The notes: generated by a model not told the origin, from the sequence alone. 64,000 bases of DNA from Fulvimonas sp. R45 (GCF_030504985.1 NZ_JASERU010000007.1:142521-206520), one strand, 5' to 3'. Positions 12,195 to 20,849 are shown, numbered from the stretch's first letter. Made by a program: numbers and translations.

Positions 12195-12971
12195 TCAGGA
12201 ACGCAAGCCGACGCCGCGCTTGAGCAGGCCCAGGGCGAACACGGACAGCACCACCACGAAGGCCACCATCACCAGCAGCGCGGTGCCGACGTGCACGTCG
12301 CTGATGCCGAGCACGCCGAAGCGGAAGGTATTGACCATGTACAGGATCGGGTTGGCGCGGGAAATCGCCTGCCATGGCTCGCCCAGCATCCTGATCGAGT
12401 AGAACACGCCGCCCAGGTAGGTGAGCGGGGTGATCACGAAGGTGGGCACCAGCGCGATGTCGTCGAACTTCTTCGCGTAGATGGCGTTGATGAAGCCGGC
12501 CAGCGCGAAGATGGTGGCGCCCAGCAGGATCGACACCAGCGCCACCAGCGGATGCGCCACGTGCAGGCTGGTGAAGAACAGCGCCACCACCAGGACCAGC
12601 GCGCCCACCGCCAGGCCGCGCGCCACCGCGCCGGTGACGTAGCCGGAGAGGATCGCCCAGTGCGACATCGGCGCCACCAGCATCTCCTCCACCGAGCGCT
12701 GGAACTTGGCGCCGAAGAACGAGCTGGAGATGTTCATGTAGCTGTTGTTGATCACGCTCATCATCACCATGCCGGGCACGAGGTACTGCATGTAGGGAAA
12801 GCCCTCGATGGTGCCGATGCGGCTGCCGATCAGCTTGCCGAAGATCACGTAGTACAGCGTGATGGTGATCACCGGCGGGATCAGCGTCTGCGTCCAGATG
12901 CGCAGGATGCGCACGATCTCGCGCCGGGCGATGGTGCGGTAGGCGACGAGGTTGGCGGCGAGGTTGCTCAT
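12195..12971 (-). CDS. yadH: YadH-type ABC-2 transporter permease
   Basis: The 258-residue integral membrane protein has six predicted helices and the ABC-2 signature region (LVPTFVITPLTYLGGVFYSI). The N-terminus MSNLAANLVAYRTIARREIV and the helix with YYVIFGKLIGSRIG match YadH, the permease partner of YadG. Its ATG overlaps the ATPase stop codon (ATGA), so the two are translationally coupled. The exported substrate of YadGH is not established; drug/lipid-type export is the usual inference for the family. Confidence 0.9.
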   Translation of the reverse strand: MSNLAANLVAYRTIARREIVRILRIWTQTLIPPVITITLYYVIFGKLIGSRIGTIEGFPYMQYLVPGMVMMSVINNSYMNISSSFFGAKFQRSVEEMLVAPMSHWAILSGYVTGAVARGLAVGALVLVVALFFTSLHVAHPLVALVSILLGATIFALAGFINAIYAKKFDDIALVPTFVITPLTYLGGVFYSIRMLGEPWQAISRANPILYMVNTFRFGVLGISDVHVGTALLVMVAFVVVLSVFALGLLKRGVGLRS

Positions 12972-13936
12972 GCGGAGGCCTCCGTGGCGGCCTGGCCGTT
13001 GCGGCCGCCTTCGACCAGGCGCACGAACAGTTCTTCCAGCCGGTTGGTCTTGTTGCGCATCGATGTCACCGTAATGCCGCACGCGGAAAGCCCCGCGAAC
13101 AGCGAGTTGAGGTCGTGCGTGCGGGCCATCTCCGCTTCCAGCGTGTGCGCGTCCAGGCGGCGCAGCGCGATGCCGGCCAGCGCGGGCAGCTCGGCGGCCG
13201 GCGCGGCGATGTCCAGCACGAAGGTCTCCACGTCCAGCTTGGCGAGCAGCGCCTTCATCGAGGTGTTCTCCACGATGGTGCCGCGGTCGATGATCGCGAT
13301 GTTGCGGCACAGCTGCTCGGCCTCCTCCAGGTAGTGCGTGGTGAGGATCACCGTGGTGCCGGCGGCGTTGATGCCGCTGACGAACTGCCACATCGAGCGG
13401 CGGATCTCGATGTCCACGCCGGCGGTGGGCTCGTCGAGGATCAGCAGCTTCGGCTCGTTCATCATCGCGCGGGCGATCATCAGGCGACGCTTCATGCCGC
13501 CGGACATCTCGCGCGCCTGGCCGAAGGCCTTGTCCCACAGGCGCAGCTCCTTGAGGTACTTCTCCGCGCGCGGGGCGGCGACCCGGCGCGGGATGCCGTA
13601 GAAGCCCGCCTCGTTCACGCAGATGTCGAACGGCTTCTCGAACTGGTTGAAGTTGATTTCCTGCGGTACCAGGCCGATCAGTTTCATCGCCTCGCTGCGC
13701 TGCCGGTTCACCGACACGCCGAAGACGCGCGCGTCGCCGCCGCTGGCGTTGACCAGCGAGGAGAGGATGCCGATCAGGGTGGACTTGCCCGCGCCGTTGG
13801 GGCCGAGCAGGGCGAAGAAGTCGCCGGGCTGTACGGTCAGCGAGACGCCCTTGAGCGCCTCGACGCCGTTGCCGTAGGTCTTGCGCAGGCTGTCGACGAC
13901 CAGCGCGGGCGTCGTCTCGGGGTGTGGCTGGGACAT
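12968..13936 (-). CDS. yadG: YadG-type ABC transporter ATP-binding protein
   Basis: The 322-residue ATPase contains Walker A (LLGPNGAGKSTLIG), signature MSGGMKRRL, Walker B LLILDEPTAGVDIE, and the switch histidine in TTHYLEEAE. The C-terminal ~90 residues (KALLAKLDVETFVLDIA; SMRNKTNRLEELFVRLVEGG) are the tail typical of YadG. It energises export through the downstream YadH-like permease. An in-frame ATG at 13981 would run over the -10-like TATAAT, so the start at 13936 is preferred, although its Shine-Dalgarno sequence is poor. Confidence 0.92.
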   Translation of the reverse strand: MSQPHPETTPALVVDSLRKTYGNGVEALKGVSLTVQPGDFFALLGPNGAGKSTLIGILSSLVNASGGDARVFGVSVNRQRSEAMKLIGLVPQEINFNQFEKPFDICVNEAGFYGIPRRVAAPRAEKYLKELRLWDKAFGQAREMSGGMKRRLMIARAMMNEPKLLILDEPTAGVDIEIRRSMWQFVSGINAAGTTVILTTHYLEEAEQLCRNIAIIDRGTIVENTSMKALLAKLDVETFVLDIAAPAAELPALAGIALRRLDAHTLEAEMARTHDLNSLFAGLSACGITVTSMRNKTNRLEELFVRLVEGGRNGQAATEASA

Positions 13937-13964
13937 GGGCTGCACCGGGGAGGCTGAGCCCCTT

Positions 13965-13970
13965 ATTATA
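13965..13970 (-). promoter_or_regulatory. TATAAT -10-like box for yadGH
   Basis: A perfect TATAAT on the minus strand, 29 bp before the chosen yadG ATG, in a very GC-rich setting. No good -35 hexamer is seen 16-18 bp upstream. The same AT-rich island may serve the divergent fpr gene. Confidence 0.5.
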
Positions 13971-14028
13971 ACGGGCCGCATCCTGCCGTCTGGCCACGCC
14001 GGACATACACACCGTTTCCGGAACCGCC

Positions 14029-14775
14029 ATGGCCGATCATTTCCAGCTCCGCCTCGTCGACAGCCGCATGCTGGCGCCCACCGTGCGCCACCTTGCCTTC
14101 GAGCGCGCGGACGGCCAGCCGCTGGCCTTCGTGCCCGGCCAGTTCCTGCAGATCCACTTCCACTACGACGACGGCATGCCGACCAAGCGCAGCTATTCGG
14201 TGGGTACGGTGGGCGACGGCAGCTCGCCGGTGCGGCGCATCGAGATCGCGGTGAGCTACGTGGAAGGCGGCGCGGCCACGAAGCTGCTGGGCGAACTGCC
14301 CCTCGGCGGCACCGTCGACGCCAGCGGCCCCTACGGCCGCTTCTGCCTGCAGGACGCCGACGTCCATCCGCGCTACCTGCTGCTGGCCACCGGCACCGGC
14401 GTCACCCCGTACCGCGCCATGCTGCCGAAGCTGGAAAAGCTGCTCGCCGCCGGCGATCGCGAGGTGGTGCTGCTGTACGGCGCCCGCAACGAGACCGAAC
14501 TGCTCTACGGCGAGGAGTTCGAAGCCTTTGCCCAGGCCCACCCGGGCTTCACCTTCCACGGCTGCCTCAGCCGCCAGCCGCGCGCCGTACCGCGTCCGAA
14601 CGATCGCAGCGGCCACGTGCAGGGCGTGCTGGCCGAACTCGCCCCGCGCGCCGACCGCGACATCGCCTACCTGTGCGGCAACCCCGACATGGTCGACGCG
14701 GCCTTCAACGCGCTGAAGGAATACGGCCTGCCGGTGGCGCAGATCCGGCGCGAGAAGTACATCTCCTCGCGCTGA
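14029..14775 (+). CDS. fpr: Ferredoxin/flavodoxin--NADP(+) reductase
   Basis: The 248-residue flavoenzyme moves electrons between NADPH and ferredoxin or flavodoxin. The FAD-binding beta-barrel (about 1-100) has KRSYSVGTV (the RxYS motif) and the NADP domain (about 105-248) starts with LLLATGTGVTPYRAML; GNPDMVDAAF and the C-terminal KYISSR are typical of bacterial subclass Fpr. Such enzymes supply reduced ferredoxin/flavodoxin for Fe-S repair and radical-SAM enzymes and are often under oxidative-stress control. The gene is divergent from yadG with a ~90-bp shared upstream region. Confidence 0.93.
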   Translation: MADHFQLRLVDSRMLAPTVRHLAFERADGQPLAFVPGQFLQIHFHYDDGMPTKRSYSVGTVGDGSSPVRRIEIAVSYVEGGAATKLLGELPLGGTVDASGPYGRFCLQDADVHPRYLLLATGTGVTPYRAMLPKLEKLLAAGDREVVLLYGARNETELLYGEEFEAFAQAHPGFTFHGCLSRQPRAVPRPNDRSGHVQGVLAELAPRADRDIAYLCGNPDMVDAAFNALKEYGLPVAQIRREKYISSR

Positions 14776-15183
14776 TCGCCCGATGCGCTGGCCGCTTCCT
14801 CATGGCCGGCCGGGTGGCAGGGGGAGGGCGCCGGCCTTTCGCGCCGGTGCGGAGGCATGGCATGCATCTGGGCTGCGGCATGGGCGGCCTTTCGTCTTGG
14901 CCGGGAATGTGATTTGTATCACGTTTTCTGATGCTGCCCATTCGCCTGGAAAAGGTCCCGCCCGGTGCTCACGCCGCAATTACATACGTCGGAGTATTCC
15001 CCCGAAAAGCGCACGGTTGCGCCGATTGTGACCTCTCGCATGACGCGATCGGGTTGCAGTGGCAGGGGGCACCAGGGATCTGCTTGGCGGCGCGCCGGTC
15101 CGGCGCGCCGCTAAAGCTCGATTGTCGACTGCCGATCTGCACGTCAGGCGTCTCTCTTACCAGAGAGGGCGGCAGGAGGCAGC
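14776..15183. other. 408-bp intergenic region upstream of the small fimbrial-like gene
   Basis: No gene is seen. It contains a CRP/Clp-like site at 14908-14923, an AT-richer patch around 14980-15000 (AATTACATACG) that could hold a promoter, and an AGGAGG-type Shine-Dalgarno sequence just before 15184. The ~260 bp between the Clp-like site and the ATG suggests a long 5' leader or a more distal promoter. Confidence 0.45.
14908..14923. promoter_or_regulatory. CRP/Clp-like binding site
   Basis: TGTGA-TTTGTA-TCACG matches the CRP/Clp consensus TGTGA-N6-TCACA at 9 of 10 core positions. It lies in an AT-rich patch upstream of a small fimbrial-like gene. In xanthomonads Clp is a c-di-GMP-responsive CRP homologue controlling adhesion and virulence genes; the link here is inferred. 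Confidence 0.6.
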
Positions 15184-15543
15184 ATGATGGGTCTGATTCG
15201 TCCGGTGCTCGCGGCATGCCTCGTGTGCGGCATGTCCCTGACGTTTCCCGCACGGGCGGAAAGCGGCCGTATCACCTTCAATGGCGCCATCGTGGTGCCG
15301 ACCTGCGCGGCCCCGGTCGAGCCGGAGATGGAAGCCGCCCGGAACGTCCCGGCCAGCCGTTCCTTCGCCTGCGGTGGCCGGGCGCAGGCCACAGGCCACG
15401 CCGACACGTCGACGTATCGGCTTTCAGTGATGCGCCTGGACAAGGCGGCGACTGCCGGCAGCCCGCTGTTGCAGTACTTCGTCGACTACCGCGCCTCCAT
15501 GCATGCCGCCGACGCGCAGCTGGTGACGCGGACCTACGAATAG
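15184..15543 (+). CDS. Small secreted fimbrial-subunit-like protein
   Basis: The 119-residue product has a signal peptide (about 1-24, ending PARA) and then SGRITFNGAIVVPTCAAP, which looks like the N-terminal donor-strand and first-cysteine region of type 1 pilins (GxITFxGxIVxPTC). A second cysteine sits in SFACGG. The rest is shorter than a pilin domain, so this may be a minor or terminating subunit, or a reduced pilin. It has a strong Shine-Dalgarno sequence (GGAGG, 7 nt before the ATG). Its stop codon is 1 bp from the stop of the convergent tip-adhesin gene. Function beyond a role in the neighbouring fimbriae is not supported. Confidence 0.7.
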   Translation: MMGLIRPVLAACLVCGMSLTFPARAESGRITFNGAIVVPTCAAPVEPEMEAARNVPASRSFACGGRAQATGHADTSTYRLSVMRLDKAATAGSPLLQYFVDYRASMHAADAQLVTRTYE

Positions 15544-15544
15544 G

Positions 15545-16621
15545 CTACTGGTAGTTCAGCGTGTAGGTGGCGACACCCTTCACCGTGCCGGCCGACACGG
15601 TCGTGCCCGTCTGGTAATAGCGGGCATACAGGTTGATGGCGTAGTTGCTGGCGGAGGTGGTGCCCGTGCTGAAGGGGGTGCCGAAGGTGACGGGCGTGGC
15701 GCCATCCGCCTTGAGGACTTGTACGCCGACGCCGCTTGCATAGCCCGACCCCGTCGTGGGCGCGATCACGCCGGTGGCGCCGGGTTGCGGGTTGGCGGTA
15801 CCGAGCGTGATGACGACGCCCTGGTTGGTGGGGCAGTTGGTCAGTTGCAGGCTGAAGGGCGTGCTGCCGGCTGTCGAGCCCTGCCCGGAAAGCTGCACGG
15901 TGTTGATGCCCGGCAGGGTGACCGTCTTGTTCACCGAACCCGGATCGACGCTGCAGGTGGGGACCTGGATGATGATGTTGGCGCTGATGTTGAAGGTTTC
16001 CACCGGCTGCGCCGCCACGGAGCCGTTGCACCCAAGGTAGTAGCCGAAAAAGATATTCGGGTTGCTGCAGATATCGATCTTCCACTGCGACAGCTGGCCG
16101 GTCAGGGTGCTGTTGCTGGGAGGCAGGTAAGGTCCGGTATAGACCAGTTGCAGGTTGGACGTGACGCTGTACGTGGAGCTGCCGCTGCCGACCGGGTAAT
16201 TGGGGTACAGCGCCAGCAAGGTGCTGCTGTCGGGATGCAGCAGACGGTAGGAAATGCCCGGGATGCCGGTGGGGATCAGCGTGTTGTCGCCGTTGACCGG
16301 GGTCGATGCGGCGATGGTGTTGACGATGCCGCCGTTGGTGTTTCCATTGCAATCCAGCACCGGCGGATTGGAGGGGTTGGCCGTGTTCGACGTCCACAGC
16401 ACTGCATTGATCTGCGTGCTTGGCGTCAGCGTGATGGTGCCGGCGTTGAAGCTGACGGTGGTCGCGGCGCCGCTGGTGAACCAGCACGTCGCCTTGGCCG
16501 TGCCCGGCACGATAGCCATGCCGACCAGCAACAGGCATGTGCAGAACAGGCCGAACAGGCGCTGCATCCGGTTTGCCGAAGACCCGCGGATCGTCGACGT
16601 GAACGGGGTGGCCGGAGACAT
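15545..16621 (-). CDS. Fimbrial tip adhesin / minor pilin
   Basis: The 358-residue protein has a signal sequence (residues ~19-45, MQRLFGLFCTCLLLVGMAIV region) and a mature start at CWFTSGAATTVSF. An N-terminal ~190-residue domain of unknown receptor specificity is followed by a C-terminal pilin domain (about 220-358) with PTCSVDPGSVNKTVTLPG, TPFSLQLTNCP and the chaperone-recognised end ATYTLNYQ. Two-domain structure and last position after the usher are typical of FimH-like adhesins. The start at 16621 has GAGGT 6 nt upstream. An alternative ATG at 16708 overlaps the usher stop (ATGA) and would add 29 residues. Confidence 0.83.
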   Translation of the reverse strand: MSPATPFTSTIRGSSANRMQRLFGLFCTCLLLVGMAIVPGTAKATCWFTSGAATTVSFNAGTITLTPSTQINAVLWTSNTANPSNPPVLDCNGNTNGGIVNTIAASTPVNGDNTLIPTGIPGISYRLLHPDSSTLLALYPNYPVGSGSSTYSVTSNLQLVYTGPYLPPSNSTLTGQLSQWKIDICSNPNIFFGYYLGCNGSVAAQPVETFNISANIIIQVPTCSVDPGSVNKTVTLPGINTVQLSGQGSTAGSTPFSLQLTNCPTNQGVVITLGTANPQPGATGVIAPTTGSGYASGVGVQVLKADGATPVTFGTPFSTGTTSASNYAINLYARYYQTGTTVSAGTVKGVATYTLNYQ

Positions 16622-16704
16622 GTCATGACCTCGCGAATCACGGTGTGGCCGGGTGGCTGCCTGCATGACGATCCGCCTTGCATGCGGTAGGGATGATGGA
16701 GTGG

Positions 16705-19482
16705 TCATGGTGCGCTACCGCTGTGCCCTGCGGCGGCCTGTCCGTCCATGGTGCAAGTGGCATCGACGACGGCCTGGGCCTGCGCGGGCTGTTTCGTGGC
16801 GGGCGCCGCGTAAGCGAACGAACACGCGTGCGCGACGCCTTGCGTATCTTGCCACTGCGCGCCGAGCCGACCCGACTGGCCGGCCACCCGCAAAAGGGCC
16901 ATCCCGCCCTGGCCCACCGTGCCGATCGCCTGGCCCTTGGCGTCCTGCACCTCGGTGCCGAAGGGCAGCGGCTTGCCGTCCGCCATGCGGATGCGTGCGA
17001 TCAGCGCGCGGCCGTAGCGGCTCTTGAAATTGACCTTCACGACCGCGCCGGCGTAGGGCGCGACACGGGCGCTGGTGGCGTCCAGCTGTACGCCCAGCGG
17101 CAGGCCTTGCGGGTCGATCTGGACGGTGTCGAGTTGATAGGGCGCAAGATACGGCACCAATGCGTAGCCGGAGCGGTTCACGCGCACGCCCGGTGCGTTG
17201 ACGACATGCGCACCGGCGGCGCCGGGTGCGTACGCGATCGCCACGGTATCGCCCGTCGGCTGGCCGAAGGTGACGCCGCCCTGGTGCGCGACGACCGCGC
17301 CGCTGGCGCCAAAGGACGTCTGCGAGTAGCCGTTGCCGTGGCCGACGCTGGCGTTGAGCGTGGCGTAGGGGCTGTTGTAGCCGGCATTCACGCTGAAGGT
17401 GTTGCCGGTGCCGTCGCCGCCGTGCGAGGCGGAGGCGCCGTAGGTGAACTGGTTCCACTGGCCCAGCGTGCCGTTGAGGGTCGCCTGTTCCTGGGTGCCG
17501 TTGTTGTCGTCGCGGTTGACGTTGAACGAAAGGCTGGGGGCATGCGGGGCGTCGCCCAGCGGCAGGCTGGCGTTGAAGAAGACCTGGTTGTCGTAGCCGC
17601 CGAACTCGGTGCGCCCGCGGCTGACGGACACGCCCCAGGCCAGCCGGTGGAAATGGCTGTTGTAGCCAAGCTGGAACTGGGTGTCGCGCCCGTTGTGGTT
17701 CCAGTAGTCGTTGGCCGTGGCGTTGGCGTACAGCGAGCTGCCATCGTGCCCCAGCTGCTGGTTGAGGGTCAGGGTGAAGCGGTTGCGCTGCTGCAGCAGT
17801 CCGCGCGAGGTGTAGAGGCCGTTGCTGTTGTAGGCCGAGCCGTTCAGGGCCGCGATCTGGGCCGGCGTGAGCAGGCTTTGCACGGGCACGCCGTCGATCG
17901 TCTGCACGTTGGTCGGCAGGTATTGCAGGGCGTTCAGGCCGCGGCGCGCGTAGTCGCGTGCGGACTCGGCGTCGTTGAGGCTCAGGAAGCCGCTGGTGGA
18001 ATAGCGGTAGGCCGCCACGCTGAGCGAGGTGTTGGTCTCCGGGACGATCTTGCTGTAGGTGACGCGAAAGCTCTGGCCGTTGTAGGTGCCGTTGCCCGGG
18101 ATGACCGCATGGGCCTGGGTGACGTCCAGCGCCAGCGCGCCGAAGCGCGTGTTGAACGCGCCGCCGACCAGCGCCGCGGCATAGCCCTGCGAGCCCTGCA
18201 CGCCGGCGTAGCCGGTGAAGCGGTTGCCGAAGCCGTGCTGCATGGCGGCCTGGACCACGCCCGGCTTGTCGTGCAGGGCGGTGTCGCGCAGCTGACCCAC
18301 GGCGACGTCGAAACGGGTGATGCCGGGGCGCATGAGCTGCGCCACCGAGGCATAGGGCACCTTGAAGCCGTGCTGGCGGCCGTCGGCTTCGGTCACGGTC
18401 ACGTCCAGGTCGCCGCCATAGCCGGTCGGGTACAGGTCGTCGATGACGAACGCACCCGGCGCCACGGTGGTCTGGTAGATCTGCATGCCGTTCTGGCTCA
18501 CCGTGACCTTGGCGTTGGTGTCGGCGACGCCGCGCACCACCGGCGCATAGCCGCGCAGCGACTGGGGCAGCATGCGGTCGTCGGTGCCCAGTTGCACGCC
18601 GCGCAGGCCGTAGCTGTCGAACACGGCGCCGTCGGTATAGCTGTCGCCTATGTTCAACACGGAGCGCCACTTGGGCAGCGCGCGCTGCACGTACGTGTCG
18701 ATGTTCTGCCAATGGCGCTGGCCGGACCGGCTGGCCGTCCCCGATTGCCAGGTGACGGTACTGTCCTGCCGCAGCTGCCAGAGGCCGATGTTCAGGCCGG
18801 CGCGAAGTCCCAGGTAGGTGCTGGTCTGGCCTTGCCCGTTGCTGGTGGTGCGATAGCTGTTGAAGTTGTAGTTGAGCAGGAACGCCGGCACGCCCGCGCT
18901 CCACGACGTCGGGTTGACCCAGCCGCGCGGCATCTGGTTCATGTAGGCCTGCGGCACGCTGGCGTCCAGGCGCAGGTTCGGCATGTCGAGCACCAGCCTG
19001 GCGCCCGGAATCAGCTCGCCCAGGCCCACGCAGGCGCCAGGCGATTGCAGTCGCGCGGCGGCCGCGGCGGCGGACTTGACGGGCGCCAGGCCCATGCGGT
19101 CGAGCAGGTCGGTGCTGGCGCACGGCACGGCGCTGGCGTCGGGCGAGGGGGCGGCGAAACGCACGTCCATCCGGCCGATCCAGTTCTCGCCGAGGTAGAC
19201 GTCCAGGTTGTAGATGCCGGGCAGTACCGGGTTGCCGTGCTCGAAGCGCGCGAGATCGGCGGCGCTGCCGCCGGCACCGGCCAGCAGGCTGCGGTCGAAA
19301 TTGGCGAAGCCGCCGCTGGCGCTGGCATCGGCGGCGGCGCCTCCGGGGGCCGCGCTCGCAGCGGCTGCCGCCCACGCGGGAGTGGACCCGCCAAGGGCGG
19401 CGGCCAGCGCCACGCCACAGGCCACCGCGAGCGCGGCGCGGCGCGTCGGCAGGTGGCCGGAGCGGGCGCGCTGCGGTTCCAT
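16705..19482 (-). CDS. Fimbrial outer-membrane usher protein (FimD/PapC family)
   Basis: The 925-residue usher forms the outer-membrane pore through which subunits are polymerised. A signal peptide (about 1-38) is followed by the N-terminal domain that binds chaperone-subunit complexes (about 60-190), the 24-strand barrel (FLLNYNFNSYRTTSNG; LNIGLWQLR) with plug, and C-terminal domains (GRALIARIRMADGKPLPFGTEV). The sequence YAPVVRGVADTNAKVTVSQNG is the usher signature before the plug. Its ATG overlaps the chaperone stop codon (TAATG), so this start is well supported. Operon: subunit-chaperone-usher-adhesin. Confidence 0.95.
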   Translation of the reverse strand: MEPQRARSGHLPTRRAALAVACGVALAAALGGSTPAWAAAAASAAPGGAAADASASGGFANFDRSLLAGAGGSAADLARFEHGNPVLPGIYNLDVYLGENWIGRMDVRFAAPSPDASAVPCASTDLLDRMGLAPVKSAAAAAARLQSPGACVGLGELIPGARLVLDMPNLRLDASVPQAYMNQMPRGWVNPTSWSAGVPAFLLNYNFNSYRTTSNGQGQTSTYLGLRAGLNIGLWQLRQDSTVTWQSGTASRSGQRHWQNIDTYVQRALPKWRSVLNIGDSYTDGAVFDSYGLRGVQLGTDDRMLPQSLRGYAPVVRGVADTNAKVTVSQNGMQIYQTTVAPGAFVIDDLYPTGYGGDLDVTVTEADGRQHGFKVPYASVAQLMRPGITRFDVAVGQLRDTALHDKPGVVQAAMQHGFGNRFTGYAGVQGSQGYAAALVGGAFNTRFGALALDVTQAHAVIPGNGTYNGQSFRVTYSKIVPETNTSLSVAAYRYSTSGFLSLNDAESARDYARRGLNALQYLPTNVQTIDGVPVQSLLTPAQIAALNGSAYNSNGLYTSRGLLQQRNRFTLTLNQQLGHDGSSLYANATANDYWNHNGRDTQFQLGYNSHFHRLAWGVSVSRGRTEFGGYDNQVFFNASLPLGDAPHAPSLSFNVNRDDNNGTQEQATLNGTLGQWNQFTYGASASHGGDGTGNTFSVNAGYNSPYATLNASVGHGNGYSQTSFGASGAVVAHQGGVTFGQPTGDTVAIAYAPGAAGAHVVNAPGVRVNRSGYALVPYLAPYQLDTVQIDPQGLPLGVQLDATSARVAPYAGAVVKVNFKSRYGRALIARIRMADGKPLPFGTEVQDAKGQAIGTVGQGGMALLRVAGQSGRLGAQWQDTQGVAHACSFAYAAPATKQPAQAQAVVDATCTMDGQAAAGHSGSAP

Positions 19483-20225
19483 TACGGCGCCACGGTGCCC
19501 TGGTGGGTATCTGCCGCGCCGAAGTCGTTGATGGTGACGAACACGACCGGCGTGCCCGCGGCAGGCGCCTGCGCAGCGCCTTTCAGGGTCAGGCACAGGT
19601 CGCCGAAGGGCGCCACCATGCCGTTGGTCTCAGGGAGAGGCTTGCTGCCGGCGCCGAGCGACAGGCTGCTGATCGTGACGTAGTACGGCGTGGGGTTGTG
19701 CACCTCCAGCGCCGCGCCCTGTCCGGCGGCCTTGAAGACCAGCTTGTCGGATGCCTTCAGCGCATCGCCCGCCAGGCCGGCCGGACGGTAGAACAGTTTC
19801 AGCCGCGAACGGATCGCGAACTGCAGATAGTTGCGGCCGGCATACTGGGCGCCGGTGGGCTTGGGCGGGATCTCCAGCACGTTCAGCCAGAACAGCGACT
19901 CGCGGTCGGTCGGCAGCGGATGGGAGCCCTGCGTGGAGAGGATGCGCAGACTCTGGTCCTTGTGCGGATCCATGCGGAACAGCGGGGGCGTGATCAGGAA
20001 CGGCGTGCTGACGCTGTCGGGTGTCGAATCCTGGTTGCCGGTGTCGATCCACGCCTCGACCAGCGCAGGGTGATCGCCTTCGTTGGACAGGCGTACGGTG
20101 ACCTCGCCCTGCTGGGCGGGGAACACCACGCGGGTGCCGCCGATGACGATGCCGGCCCGGGCCACCGGGATCGACAGGCACAAAGCGAGTACCGCCGTGC
20201 CAAATGCACGGGTCAGGGTGTTCAT
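19482..20225 (-). CDS. Periplasmic fimbrial chaperone (PapD/FimC family)
   Basis: The 247-residue protein has a signal peptide (about 1-24) and two Ig-like domains. The subunit-anchoring pair is present: R32 in GTRVVF and K143 in RSRLKLFYRP. The G1-strand region LFWLNVLEIPPKP and the AFAIR-like segment preceding K143 are typical. It completes the fold of pilins by donor-strand complementation and delivers them to the usher. It lies downstream of the major subunit gene across a strong hairpin, and directly overlaps the usher start. Confidence 0.95.
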   Translation of the reverse strand: MNTLTRAFGTAVLALCLSIPVARAGIVIGGTRVVFPAQQGEVTVRLSNEGDHPALVEAWIDTGNQDSTPDSVSTPFLITPPLFRMDPHKDQSLRILSTQGSHPLPTDRESLFWLNVLEIPPKPTGAQYAGRNYLQFAIRSRLKLFYRPAGLAGDALKASDKLVFKAAGQGAALEVHNPTPYYVTISSLSLGAGSKPLPETNGMVAPFGDLCLTLKGAAQAPAAGTPVVFVTINDFGAADTHQGTVAP

Positions 20226-20255
20226 GGGAACCTCTGCGGCGGGGGCGGGTTGCAG

Positions 20256-20289
20256 CCGGCTGCCGCATTCGTGCGAATGCGGCAGCCGG
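20256..20289 (-). other. Intercistronic 16-bp stem-loop between subunit and chaperone genes
   Basis: A perfect inverted repeat, CCGGCTGCCGCATTCG with CGAATGCGGCAGCCGG, separated by only TG, begins 11 bp beyond the subunit stop codon. No T-run follows in the transcribed direction, so it looks like an RNA-stabilising or attenuating processing hairpin rather than a full terminator. Confidence 0.8.
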
Positions 20290-20300
20290 GGGGCGTGCGC

Positions 20301-20849
20301 TTAGTTGTAGGTCAGCGTGTAGGTCACCGACGCGGCCACCGTGCCGGCGGTGACGGCCGTGGACGTCGGCTGGTAGTACTGGGCCTGGTAGCTCAGCGTG
20401 GCCGTGCCACCGGCGGAGATGGTGGCGTTGACCGGGTTGGGGTTCGTGTTCAGGTTGACAGCAGTGCCCCCCGCGTTGGTCATCTGGACCTCGACGTTGG
20501 AGTTGCCCGCGCCGGTGGCGTTCTTGATGGCGCCGGTCGTCCCGTCGATGCTGGCGCCGGAGAACGCCGCGCCCACCACGACACCCGACGGGGTCGTCGG
20601 GCAGCCGGTCAGGTTCAGCGAGAACGGCGTCAGGCCCGCGGTGGAGCCCTGGGCGGTGAAGTTGCTGACGGGGACGTCGGGCAGGGTGACCGCCACGTTG
20701 CCGCCGGTCGCATTGCTGACGGTGCAGGTCGAGGACAGGACCTTGCCGTTGAAGGTGACGGTGCCGTCGGCGGCGCGGGCCGCCTGCGGGACGAACGCCG
20801 CGGCGCCGAAGGCGACGGCAAGCGCAGAGGTGAGAAGCAGCTTGTTCAT
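20301..20849 (-). CDS. Major fimbrial subunit (type 1 pilin)
   Basis: The 182-residue pilin has a signal peptide ending PQAARA (about 1-30) and the mature sequence ADGTVTFNGKVLSSTCTV with the disulfide partner in LNLTGCPTT. The protein ends in the beta-zipper motif SVTYTLTYN that the chaperone recognises. These are the standard features of FimA/PapA-type subunits. AAGGAAAC lies before the ATG at 20849; longer in-frame starts lack pilin sequence. It is first in the operon, with a CRP/Clp-like site 132 bp upstream, and is separated from the chaperone by a hairpin expected to raise its level relative to downstream genes. Confidence 0.93.
   Translation of the reverse strand: MNKLLLTSALAVAFGAAAFVPQAARAADGTVTFNGKVLSSTCTVSNATGGNVAVTLPDVPVSNFTAQGSTAGLTPFSLNLTGCPTTPSGVVVGAAFSGASIDGTTGAIKNATGAGNSNVEVQMTNAGGTAVNLNTNPNPVNATISAGGTATLSYQAQYYQPTSTAVTAGTVAASVTYTLTYN

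Noticed and set aside
12972..14030. Fusion of the YadH permease frame with an upstream open frame
   Set aside because: The upstream part is a shifted-frame shadow of yadG; the permease starts at 12971 with an ATGA overlap.
14908..14923. FNR-type site as an alternative reading of the CRP-like palindrome
   Set aside because: FNR needs TTGAT-N4-ATCAA; the sequence has TGTGA with a 6-bp spacer, which fits CRP/Clp.
16678..19683. ~1000-codon open frame on the plus strand opposite the usher gene
   Set aside because: No signal, motif or domain; the usher on the other strand has full family features and operon overlaps.
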